A DNA stretch of 64,000 bases from Diphasiastrum complanatum (lineage: Eukaryota; Streptophyta; Lycopodiopsida; Lycopodiales; Lycopodiaceae), in the NCBI GenBank assembly GCA_029204225.1, contig CM055096.1:73538919-73602918 (forward strand), in the 5' to 3' direction. The notes under the pieces were generated by a model. That model ran no database searches, was not told where the DNA came from, and saw nothing but the letters and a program-made list of their open reading frames with translations. Positions within the stretch are counted from its first letter, which is position 1. Each line of letters opens with the position of its first letter. A program made the position numbers and the translations under genes. Below, one piece after another: positions 12,001 to 24,000 of this stretch.

Positions 12001-15000
12001 AGTCAAAATGCATCATCATGGACACAAGTGTAGTGCCTCAACGTTGGAAATCATAAACCAAACAGCAAAGCATTCAACATAACGAATCTCAAACACACAT
12101 GGAGGAGGAGATGGCTGGTCGCATTCCTTAGAGACTCTCTTCTCTCCAGGAAGAATAGATCTATGCTTGCATTCATAAATAGTGAATACATGAATATATA
12201 GGTAGGACCCAAGTGCCAAATACCTAACTTCTTCTGCAAGCAACATTAGGTCTAACTTAACTTTACCAACAAGCTACTTAATAAAAACCCAACAAACCCC
12301 TCGTCCTAAGTTTGGGATTTTTATTAACAAGGCCCATGGACCCACGAGTTTCTACACGGGGGCCCAAGTCTAACTTAAAGTGGCCTAAATGAAATAATCA
12401 ATGGTTACACAAATCTCGACCTTTTGGGTCAAAGTGACCTAGAGGTTTTCTATTAACATAGCATATCCATTAACATATTCTAACACCCTCCTTCAATGGA
12501 AGAAGGCTGATCACCACCACGAGAAGTGGACGCCTTACTGTAAGGAACAAATGAAGATAGCTGCCTTACTGAAAATCAGCATGGAAGATAAGCACCCAAC
12601 AGCAAAACAAATTTGCCTCCTTCAAATGCACAACTGAAATCTGAATTTTCAGCAACAAAATGTGGCTCTTTTAGACACCAAAAATGGCTTTGACGTAGGA
12701 CGCTTCTGTAGGTAACCAAATCTGAAAAAAATCGGCAACAAAAGTGTGTCTAATTCACACACAAATTAGGTATGGTAGGGCACCCTCCTACCAACAAAGA
12801 AATCTGAAAATCTCAGCCAAAAGACGTTTCGTTTGGACACCAAAGGTTGATGTAGATGGGCGCCCATGTAGGATGGCGCCCCCCTGAAAACACACAAATC
12901 TGAAAAACAGATCAATATTGCATGTGCCTTTCGCACATAAAGAGGGCTGAAGATGGGCACCCTCTTGTAGACCTTCCGAAATGCTGTAATGCCTTCCAAA
13001 CATCCACCAAAACTGGTATTAGGCTGAAGATCAAATCTCCACTTGCTAAAATCAGATTAGAGCTGATTCTTTACGACGAAAGAGGAGAGAGATATCATAT
13101 AGATGGGCGCCAGCGTGCAAGCAAGAAGATCTCTAACTTGGCTCTGATACCATGTTGGAAATCATTAACCAAACAACAAAGCATTCAACATAAATAATCT
13201 CAAACACACATGAAGGAGATGGCTGGTCGCCCTCCTTAGAGACTCTCTTCTCTCTAGGAAGAATAGATCTATGCTTGCACTCATAAATAGTGAATACACC
13301 CAAGTGCCCAATACCTAACTTCTTCTACAAGCAACATTAGGTCTAACCTAACTTCACCAACAAGCTACTTAATAAAAGCCCAACAAACCCCTCCTTCTAA
13401 GTTTGGGATTTTTATTAACAAGGCCCATGGACCCACGAGTTTCTACACGGGGCCCAAGTCTAACTTAAAGTGGCCTAAATGAAATAACCAATGGTTACAC
13501 AAACCTCGACTTTTTGGGTCAAAGTGAACTAGAGGTTTTCTATTAGCATAGCAAATCCATTAACATATTCTAACACTCAATAGTATCAGATCAAGTTGCA
13601 ATTGATTCCATTTTTATTGATCATATTTGATCAAGTCTACTCAAAGTACATTCATCATGTCAAACAATGCAAGTTTGGTTTTGAAAAGTCATGAGAGATT
13701 GTCAAATTTCAATCTTTCCATATGAAAAATTAGGTGATGGACAACCAACAAATATGCTGCGGAATTTACTAGTTTGTATTTTTCAATAGAGAAAAGAAGT
13801 GCTAGTATCAAGTAGTTGTGTATGCAGACACAATCAACATCAGAAATAAATCTTACAATTTTTGGTTCTCAAAATATTGTAACAAAAGATCTGACTTTTC
13901 TTATAAAAATTTCAGCAAACTTCAAACAAACTATCCAGTAGGAGATAATCTGTATGAAGCTCACCTAGCACCAACAGAAATAATGTGCAATTTATGATTT
14001 TGGAGGTGTTCAGGCCCTAAACAAGCTGCTGTGTCAATGTGAAATTGTAAAAACAAAAACTTCTATAATGACTTGATTTCTAGGTTTGAGATTCTACCAG
14101 TGATATCACTATTGTCTGGAAACTTTCACAAAATATTTAAATACCAAACTTAAGTAGGATCTTGTGATGCCTCTAAGGTGCAAAAAGCATTCCATCATTT
14201 TCCTTGCAGTAAGATGCAGATGACTTTTTTGCTCTCATTGTTAAAATCACTTCTCTTTATGATTGTGTCTCCAGGAACGTTTTAAAAGCAATAATTCTTG
14301 GAGTATAATAATTGGAACAAGTGATAGGGGATATTGCAAACTTGAGAGCTACTCTTTCTGTAGTGATTCAAGTAAAGAATGAGTAGAAAATCGGGTTAAT
14401 TAAACTGCTACATACTGTGCATGAAGTTACTGCTAGCTAAAATTTACGTTTTTATATAACAGTCCACTTATGGTCTGGATGATGTCTGTTTCAAATACGA
14501 ATTGTTATGAGCTTAGGCACTTCTTCAGCTTGTGAATATCCGCTAAATAGCAATTCGTCATGTCAACGTCGTAAGGAGTACCATTGAAAAGGAGGGGATC
14601 ATGCTTTTACCGGTTTTTTTGTGTGAAGTCTCATGGATTTTTTTACACTGATTAATTTGTCATAGGATTTCAAGAGGCACGTAACTTGTTTTACAGATTA
14701 AAGGGGCACTTTGCAGAACTGGCTACCCATCCAGTAAGCTCTTTCACAGTGGAGAAGTGCTTTTCCATAGCAGATATCAATCTCAAAGAAGCAATTACAA
14801 GCGAGCTAGTATCTGTGGAGGATAACCTTACAAGATCTAAGCATGGTCCTTATCTGCTTAAAAGATTTGATGTAACTGGGTGAGTTCTTTGTTTTTTTTA
14901 TAACGTCATTCCAATGCTATTGCCTCAGTAATAAAAGTGAGTGATTCTGTTTCTTATTATGCTGATAATGGAAAAAAACTATTGTCTTTCCGCAAACAGC

Positions 15001-18000
15001 TGCTTGGCCAGCCTTAGATATATATATTCTATTTCAAGAGTAAATATAGAATCAGAGGACTAGAGGATAACGTTGTTCATATCGTCAGTGACAATGAGTC
15101 CCAAATGATATATTCTACTTACCACTTGGTAGTGTTTCCTGGCAATTCAGAATCGGTTGATCTGAACTGCCAGATTTTCATTTCGAACTAGTTCAAAATT
15201 GACTTTTGCGGAGTTTGAGGTACAATCACACAAATTTTCAACTTTTGAATAGTCGACGATCATGCAATATACTATTAGTTGTGTAATTACTCCCAAGATA
15301 CAACTTGCAAAGATCAAGAAGAAGTGGAAAGCTTGTAACCTGAAGAATCCCTTAGTGAGCTAGCATGGGACCACCCCTACCCAAGATCTAACCTGAAAAG
15401 ATCAAGAAGAAAAGGAAAGCTTGTAACCTGAAGAAGATCCCTCAGAGGGCCAGCATGGGATGATCCTACCATCCAATAGATTCTCTCTGGCAAAGATCCG
15501 TCTCCCTCGTGCAATAAAGCAACAACCACCACAAGAGAAGCTAGGAGGGAACCTAGAACTTACACCGAGAATAGTCCTGGAAAAGGGCTTTCTCTCTCTT
15601 TGTAATCCAATGTTCTCTGTACCACGGGATGTCAACATGGCATATTATGGTAGTCATACATGATCTTGTTTCTAATTGAAACATCATCGGGTAAACAAAC
15701 TTTTCCATTTTCGAACAATAGTCCAAATGGAAAAAAGGACTCTGCTTTTAGCTTCTTGCCATCAATTTCAGATTTTGCGATGTGCATAACTCCAGACTCA
15801 ACTTCTTGCCAAATAGTATTTAAAGAAAAATAGTATACTTATTGTGCAACTGAGTGCAGGATTGTCAATAAGGAAGAGATAACGATTGCAGATCTTTGAG
15901 TGAATCTGCAGTTATATGTCATGTTAAGAGTGTAGTGAGGTCTTTTGCAAGGCATGCAAACTATTGATTGATCTACTCCATACTCTTGAGTATTCAGGTT
16001 TATCCGGCATGCTTAAACTAGTACATAGAACATAGGCATATTGAGGAGAGTTGCTTGGTGACAATAGCCTGTGAGTTGATGAGTCATCTTTGCTGAAGGT
16101 TATCTTATTGATTGAAGATTTAGAATATGGAGTAAAAATGTGGTGAATGTAAAGGCATTCACCTGAACATTTTGATTATTCTAAATGATTCTACTATTTA
16201 AATTAGATGTATAGTATGTGTTTAATGATTAGTACCCCGTGGTACCGCTGGTATGGTACCGCCGGTACGGTACCGCCCTCAAACCCGCAGTACCAGGTCG
16301 GTACCATTTCTAATATTTTTATTTTAATAATTTTTTTTTTGCATATTAACTACCAAAAAAGGACAAAAAAAAGTAAAAAAAAGGGGTTATGGGTGTAAAA
16401 AAAGAGGGTACATTACACGATGCAGGGGACTGGTGCAGTGGCACATGGGCACTGCGGGTGAGCAGACCGAGGGGCCAATGGGAGACCAACACAGGGGGGT
16501 AGCATCACATGGGGGCAAGTACAGAAGCACATGGGCACTGTGGGTGAGCAGACCATGGGTCCAATGGGAGACCAACACAGGGGGGGAGCATCACATGGGG
16601 GCAGGTACAGAGGCACATGGGACAAATCTGGACAGGTACACCGTCACATGGGCACTGTGGGGAGCAGACCACGGACCCAATCGGAGTGCAGCATGTGGTA
16701 CAGGTACATGGAGCAGGTACATTGGCACATCACAATTAATGGGGACAGGTACAAGGGCACATGGAGGGATCATCAACTGCACATGGGGGAACATGCTATG
16801 GGGTTAATTAAATAGGCACTTGCGAGGCTGTGAGAGCCAGTGAGAGGCTGTGAGAGAGAGGCTGTGAGAGGCATTGTGAGAGCCAGTGAGAGCCAGTTCG
16901 AGAAACAAGGTGTCGTGAGATGGCAGAGCGCATACCACCAAGGCCTGAGGGCGAAGCCAGGAGGAAGCTCGAGGAAGATGTCCGAAGGCACAACGAAAGG
17001 CATCGGAAGCAAGAGGCAGACATTGCAGAGATGCTGTGACAAACTCGGGAGAGACACCGAGAGCTGTAGATCCCCGCCCCCGCTGTGGCCCTTGCTCCCG
17101 CTGTCGAGCTGGATATGGATGAGCAGATCGGAATGAACTTCACACGACGGCAGCTCATCATGGTCAGGGAAAGGGCGGCCAGACGTTGGGCTGGCCAGGA
17201 GGCAGCTCGGGGTAACCGGGAGGCAGAGCGAGAGCGACATAACAATGCTCCTGACGAGGGCGAGGAGTCAGTGGAGGATCCATAGGAATGTTTAGCATAG
17301 ATGGGGTCTAGCCGTATGTGGCTGACTGTTGTTATGTAATGTTCATCAGTAGATGAGGCGGCATTTAGTGTCTAGCATAGTGTAAAAAACAGCCCCAGCC
17401 GTATGTGGCGGGAATACGTATTGTTATTTTGATACATTTGATGAATTAATGTACGGTGTGTTTTTTGTGCAATACGTGCCTTGTGTATTGCAATCTGATG
17501 TATGTGTTTATGAAATGCTATCAGGGGGGTTGTATTTTTGTGTTCTGCATATGCTCTCAATCTCTGTAGTGAAAACTGATTGAAAACACGCACACACCAT
17601 TTGAAGTAAAACTGCAAGTAGAACATCACAATTACAAGTTGACAAATACAGATTGTGCAGTGAATAGAATACGTCCAACACTGAATATAATATGTAAAAT
17701 GGTCTGAATACAGTGTTCGACCATCTGGTTGCCAAACATGGAACATGATGTGAAACTGCTAAAAATAAAACAACAGAGCCACAATCAATGCTCTGGCTCT
17801 GACTCAAACGAATGCTCTGGAGACAAGTCAGGGCCCCGAGCTGACTCTCGCAGCCGATATATGTGCCTGTTTGGAGCTGGCATGGGTTGTGTATCAGAAG
17901 AGGAGGACTCGTCACTAGCATCATCCCAATCTGCCTCCGCATCAGCCCCCAAGCAAGCCAAACCAACAACACCTGCTCCAGCTCACTGTAATGCTGCACC

Positions 18001-21000
18001 TCTAGCTGTACCTGGAGCCCTGCGTGGTCGTCCTCTCCTCCCTGGCAGTTTCTGTGCCTTGCCTTTCTTGTTCGGTGCACCCTTGGGCCTTCCTGGTCTC
18101 TTGCGGACAAGAGGAGCTGTCAATGCCTCGTCACCCTCATGCAAATCACCTGGCTGGCTAGGTTGGGCCCAAGCTGAGGCCGGTTGAGATAGGGAGGCAA
18201 AAGAGGGAACTCCCTGTGCAGATGAGCGAGGATGATGAGCTCCCGGAGTGTGTGCCCGTGGGGCTGCTGCTGGTGGAGGGACTGGCTGTGAAGGAGGCAA
18301 GTACAGCGGTGATATGTACTGAAAGGGGCGTTGCAGTGGCCGGTACTGGTACATCCTGGGTGCTGCCAAAGGGGGAGCCAGTGGAGTGGGTGCTGCCAAA
18401 GGAGGCGGATGTGGAGTGGGTGCTGCCACTGGAGGAGCAGCTGGAGGAGCCACTGTGGATGTGGGCACTGCGAGAGAAAACCTGGGCACAGATGGTGGCC
18501 TGCCATGGAGACCTGGTGCTGCAGAAGTGGACGGCGATGGAGGGGCTGCAGGCCTGAATGGCATCGGTGGCACTGGAGGAGCTGTGCGGCACACATATAC
18601 CCTCTGAGGAGCTGGAGGAACTGTGGGCACCTCGTGCGGCTGCTGGCTGTGACTCTGTGTATGGCATGCTGGCAAGAGATGAAGGGGGTGCCCTGACACA
18701 CGGCATCTGCTGGGCCTCTGAATCAAATGTGGCAATCAGGTCGTCCAGCTGGGCATCTGAATACAAATGCTCTGGGCTCTGGGCCTCATCCTGTGCACCA
18801 TCCACTGAATCATCCTGTGCACCAACTTCTGAATCATCCCGTGCCTCATCATGTGCACCATGTAGACCCTGCATGGCCTCCCAATCTGTGCAATCAAAGT
18901 CATCCGGTGCCTCCTCTGGTGTGCTGTCGTAGTAACGGCCATGACTCTGTGCTGCATGCATCCAAACATCTGCGGGACCGGCATCTAAACCACTCTGCCC
19001 TCTATCAAGAGCCTCCTCCATCATGTCGACATAGGTAGGTATGCCACTGGCCCCCCCTGTGTGCCCTGCCTGTCTGCCGATATAACCTGTGCCATGTGTC
19101 CCACCTCTGCCACGTGATGCACCTGTGACCCCTGCCCGTGGCGTGTGCCCTGCACCCGTATAATCTGCCTCATCCCTCTCTAGTCTGGCAAACACAACCC
19201 GAATGGGCTCATCCTCGTCATGCTCATCCTCTGACACTGGCTCATCTGCCTCATACAATGGAGGCTCTCTGTGCTCAAGCCCAAGCTCTCTCTCTCTCTC
19301 TCATCTCGGCAAGCTCCCTCTCTCTCTCTGCCATCAACTGTGTGCCCAAGTCATCTGCAGGCATGGGATGTGTGCTGTCCGTAGGCAAGTCGACCTGGCG
19401 CTCCAAATCTGATATCTTCGTCTGCAAGACCAAAATTGAGCGTGTTAGGAAAACAACTTGATCAAAGATTGAAACCTACATTTTAGTGAGACGTCAACCA
19501 ACATGCAATGGGAGAATAGCTTTTCACCTGCAATGCGCTCATAATGGTCGGCAGTCTCCTGGCGAGACGTGCGTTGGTGCTACAGAACACCAACCGCTCC
19601 AACTGACTCACTGACAGCCTGTTCCTTCTCCTCGTGTGAATGAGTGCCCATGTGCTCCAATTACGCTCACATATGGAGGCAGCGCAGGGCAATGAAATGG
19701 TCGTCAGCACACGTGCACGGGTGGAACGTCAACAAAACACAGCAAGGGAGGATGAGATGAGATGCATACCTGTGAAAGGACCCGCAGTGCAAGACGCTGT
19801 ATGGATGGATAGGTGTTGCCGAACATGGTCCACCAGGTAATGGAGAGCTGCCTCCTCTCTGGATCCCGAGCAGCCGGGTGACCGAACGTGCCCATGCCGA
19901 AACGAAATGCAGCGAGCTCCTCCATGAGCCTGATAGGATCCAAACCTATGTGTGGACCCACCCTGTGAATGTATTGAAGCCAATCGGCCTCAAGTTCCCT
20001 GTCTGCAATCTGTGTCGGAGAGAGGAAGAGGGGATGCAGCATGTGTGCAACGCTGTGGATACTCCTGTGGAAGTAGTTCCACCGCGTCTCCCATATGAAC
20101 TTCAGCTCTGTCATCCTGCAGATGAGAGGCATGTGGTTTAGGGCATTACGAAAAAACATAACACTGACAGAAAAACAAACTAGCAACCATTGAAAAGTTA
20201 AAGAACAATTACAATACTGTACCGCTTACCTCTTTGGCTGCAAGATGGGCATTTGCAGGAACCGTCCAATCCGGTCCATGAGCTCATACACCAGTCCAAG
20301 TGTCGACCCCTCGCTGTCAGCCATGCGGAGCACAATGTAGAGTGGTCGAAGCAGTCCTGACAATGTCTGTGCATCTCTCCAGAACTGGCCTCCCCTCACC
20401 GTGGAAGAAAAGTGCTCCCCATCCTCAGTGTGCGGAAACGTACTGGCACCCCAAAGATCACTGGCAACCATCTGTAGAAGCTGGGCCCTGCACTTGATCA
20501 AACGGTCGATGACCACTAAGTCGAATGCAAAGCGTGTGGGGGTTGGCTTACGGAGGTCCAGATGGCAAGAACACGCCTCTTTCTGGTGACAAAAGTCACC
20601 AGGAAGAGGGCCTCCCGGACGATGGCTCTAACCCAGGGAAGTGCTCCAATGTCCCCCATCAGAAGGTCTATGCCGTGCGCTGCAGGGGGGGTATGAACAA
20701 TATGAGGGAACTCGGCCTCTAGCAGTACACCCATCTGAATGCAATTCGTGGCATTGTCCGTCACCACCGTGACGACATGCTATGGGCCTATGGCTAGGAT
20801 GGAAGACCTGATGACATCAAACATGAACTCTGCAGATATGACTCTCTCCCCCCTGCTGCAATCTACTGCCCTCAAAAACTGTGTGCCCATGCAGCTCGAG
20901 ACCAGTATGTTGAGGATCGGCCTCCTCCTGACATCAGTCCAGCCATCGGACCTGATGTTGCAACCGTAAGTGGCCCAGTGCCGATGCAGAGGCTCCATCT

Positions 21001-24000
21001 CTCTATACAAGGACTCAACCCTATCCCTTAGCATGTGTGTGCGGATAACCTCTGAACTAGGGACTCTCCACTAGGACTGACAGACTGTGCAAGGCGGAAG
21101 GCCCTTTTGAAGGGCTCAAAGTAGGTGATGGCAAAGGGCAGGTTCAGCTTGTAAATCAGACTGGCCACGGCCTGTGTGGCCTCTCTGTCCATGTGCGGCT
21201 GATGCGCGCCACAAATGGTCTGCTGCACAAGGGCTCTCCCTGGTGGGCGACGGGTGGTGGACCTCCAACACGGTGCACCAACCGTGACGGGAATGGACGA
21301 TGACGCGACAGGCTGGGCACTGGTGGATGCATCGGCTGTAGACGCGGAATGGGGAGAGTGGGATGCACTGGCAGGGATGGGTGCAGCAACATATGTGGGG
21401 TGCACTGGTGGAGGGGCAACATTTGGCATGGGGTACGAAAACTGCTGGCTGAGGAGGTCATTCGGATGGGAAGGGAAGGAAGAAGGGATCTCTTCCACAT
21501 CCTCGAAGGCCCCAGCAGTAACATCCTGGGCCTGCTTGGGTGGCGAAGAGTCCATGAGAAAGTCGTAGACTGGGGGAGTGCGAGCAACAGTGGGTGGTGG
21601 TGGAACCGCAATGGCAACTGCTGGACGCGATGGGACGGGATCCACTGGAATCTGAGCAGATGGGGGTGCGTGAGGCAGAACTGTCTGAGGGGGATGAGGG
21701 GCAAAGGGACTGGAGGAGGATGCACTCCCTCTCCTCGTGCGTGCCAGCCAAGCAGGCAGCAACTCTGGGTCAGCCACATAAGGAGCGGTGCAAAATCGGA
21801 GAATGCCCTCCGAAATGGTGTTCTCCCCTGCCACGAGCCGCGGCCCGTAGGTGTCCAGTAGTTGTTGCCTGTCGGGGACGGTCATGCTGCCACAAGGGGC
21901 AGCATTCAAGGTGGCACCATTTTTAATCGTGCACCGAGCAAATGGCCTTTAAGGCGAGTGAGGGATGCAGCAAACTCGACGAGACAGTATCGGCAGCGCA
22001 CGATCTTCTGACCGGTCTTGTTGGCCTTGTCGGCAACCTGCCTGACAATGTCTACCTCGTCCCACAGACCGGAAAGGTCGGATTGCACCATTGCAGATGA
22101 AATGAGGGATGGATTGCTGGAAAAAAACAGTAGGGTTCACTGTTGGAGAGACGCTGAAAATGGGCGAAGGCAGGGCGAAGCAAGTCAGATGCAAGGCAGG
22201 GCGTTGCGTGGGCGAAGGGCGTCGCAAGGAATCGAAGGCAGGCAGGCGGAAACAGCAGCGATGGCAGGGCGGAGGAGGGCGCAAAAAAATTTCAGAGAAA
22301 ATGTGAGGGGGGCGGGTAGGTGTTTAGGTAAAAAAAAAACTAAAAAAATATTAAATATTAAATAATATTTATATTGTGGTACCGCGGTACCAACATGGTA
22401 CCGCGGTTCCAGTATAAACCTATGGTTTAATCATATAAACTCACAATGTGAATGTTATTCACCGATACTGTTTGTTTATTAGAGTAGTTCTAGTTATACA
22501 TGTACATTGTGGATGGGCATTATTCACTATGGGTGTAGTGTGTATGAGATGCATATAACAAGTATGGTAAATTGGGTATCTACTCGAATGCTTGATTTGC
22601 TTGACATTATAAGGTTTGGTAAATCATAAGGTATCTACTCGATCATTTTATTTTGTTTGATAAAATTCTAGATTGATAAGGTTGGTGACATTATAAACTT
22701 CCAAGATCCAACCTGGCACCTGCAAAGAAGAAGTGGAGAATCTGTAACCTGAAAAATCCCTCATTGAGCTATCATGGGACGATCCTCCCATCCAATAGAC
22801 CCTATCTAGCAAAGGTCCATCTCACTTTGCAATAGAAGCCATGAGAGAACCTGGAATTCACACCAAGGGGTCTCTAGCAAGAAGAGTCTGGAAAGGGGTT
22901 TCCTCCCTCCTTTTAGGTGCCCACTGTGCATGGCCTCTCTTCCCCGAGGTGTTTATGCAACTGCTCTACTCATGCAAAGCTACATGAGGTGTCCCAATCC
23001 ACTCCAGTGGCCCCATAGGAATAAGTCAAGTATAACAAATATCAATTACTGAAACCAATCTACAAACAACATGGACTCCCTCTACCATTACCTGCGCTTT
23101 CCTAACCCGTGGCAGAGGTTGTTTAGGTCCTTAGTTGCCCATTCCGGAACGGAACGCGTTCTAACTTCTGGAACGTGTTCCAGAGCGCGTTCCGGTCGGG
23201 AACGATGCCCAAAAAAATAAAATAAAAAAATACGTTTTTTTAACAAAGGATTTAATTAAGATAAATAATTAAAAGTATATCAATATCGTTCCGACCCATT
23301 TTGGTCGGAACGGGCTTCTAAGTTTAGGTCCATAACTACGGACATAACAACTTGTATGCTCAGTACCTTAGTTGCCCGTTCCGGAACGGAACGCGTTCTG
23401 GAAACAAGACCCTCAAAAAAAGAATAAAAAAATATGTTTTTATACAAATTAAAAAAACAGGATATCCTGAGCTCTCAACCTTGGAATTCAGAATGATCTA
23501 AAGTTCTAAACCATATGAAGAATCTAGCTCATTCTCTACCTGAGTAAATCTAGCTTTGTGTCAGATTAATTTGGTTCTAGTTTAACTATCTACCAATGGA
23601 ATAATTATCTCTATTTCTACAAAGAAATCAATATTCAATTCTACAAGCCAATGCATGATGGTCAATGGCACCGCAACACTTGTTTAATTTTGTCTTTTAC
23701 ATATGTCTGATCAGTAGCTCATGATCCGCCATAGATTGGAATGATCCCGAAGAACTTTCATATTGCATGCATCCCATTTCTGGGTGGAAGAGCTATGTCA
23801 GCCATCAGCAGAAGTCGTGGGCTGCTACAAGTTTGTTTAATCTGGAAACTAAGGTTTAGTTGCCCGTTCCGTCAGCCATCACCAGAAATCATGGGCTGCT
23901 ACAAATCGGGATGGGTACTACACATTTTTGTGGCTTCTGCTGCTACATTAAGTCGTTCCGACCAGGAATGTTCCGGAACGGAACGTTCCGACCCATTTTG

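Larger units (their letters stand above)
12042..13575 (-). mobile_element. Miniature LTR retrotransposon (TRIM-like, Copia-derived), complete
   Basis: Two direct LTRs (12042-12485 and 13153-13575) enclose 667 bp of non-coding sequence, and the whole unit is flanked by a perfect 5-bp duplication CTCAA (12037-12041 and 13576-13580). On the minus strand the initiator-Met tRNA primer site TGGTATCAGAGC follows the 5' LTR directly, and a purine-rich tract (GAAGGAGGG) precedes the 3' LTR. No gag or pol frame exists, so movement needed proteins from a relative, possibly of the family at 1-1654. LTRs begin TGTT and end CA. The left LTR differs by carrying CG instead of TG at its outer edge. Confidence 0.93.
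16228..22424 (-). mobile_element. hAT transposon (copy A), 6.2 kb, nearly complete but inactive
   Basis: A GC-rich block within AT-rich intron. Both ends carry clustered GGTACCG motifs (GTGGTACCGCTGG at left, GGTACCGCGGTACCA at right), typical subterminal transposase-binding repeats. Candidate 8-bp duplication: GTTTAATG (16220-16227) and GTTTAATC (22425-22432), one mismatch. With these bounds the outer bases read ATTAG and, on the other strand, CATAG. The minus strand encodes a BED-DUF659-hATC transposase (17983-22091). The plus strand carries a separate reading frame near the left end (16920-17285). Tandem repeats lie at 16442-16660. It sits in the 10.2-kb intron of PUM23 on the opposite strand. 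Confidence 0.85.

Noticed and set aside
16420-16800. CRISPR-like array
   Set aside because: The 86-bp units are adjacent degenerate tandem repeats with no unique spacers, inside a plant transposon.
16773-17245. Minus-strand Ser/Leu/Pro-rich frames over 16.8-17.2 kb
   Set aside because: They mirror the plus-strand charged frame. The plus strand has the more protein-like composition and an orderly pattern of C-to-T stops.
18216-18932. Plus-strand open frames across the GC-rich hAT region
   Set aside because: They are shadows of the minus-strand transposase tail. Only the minus strand gives known domains and matches the open frame in copy B2.
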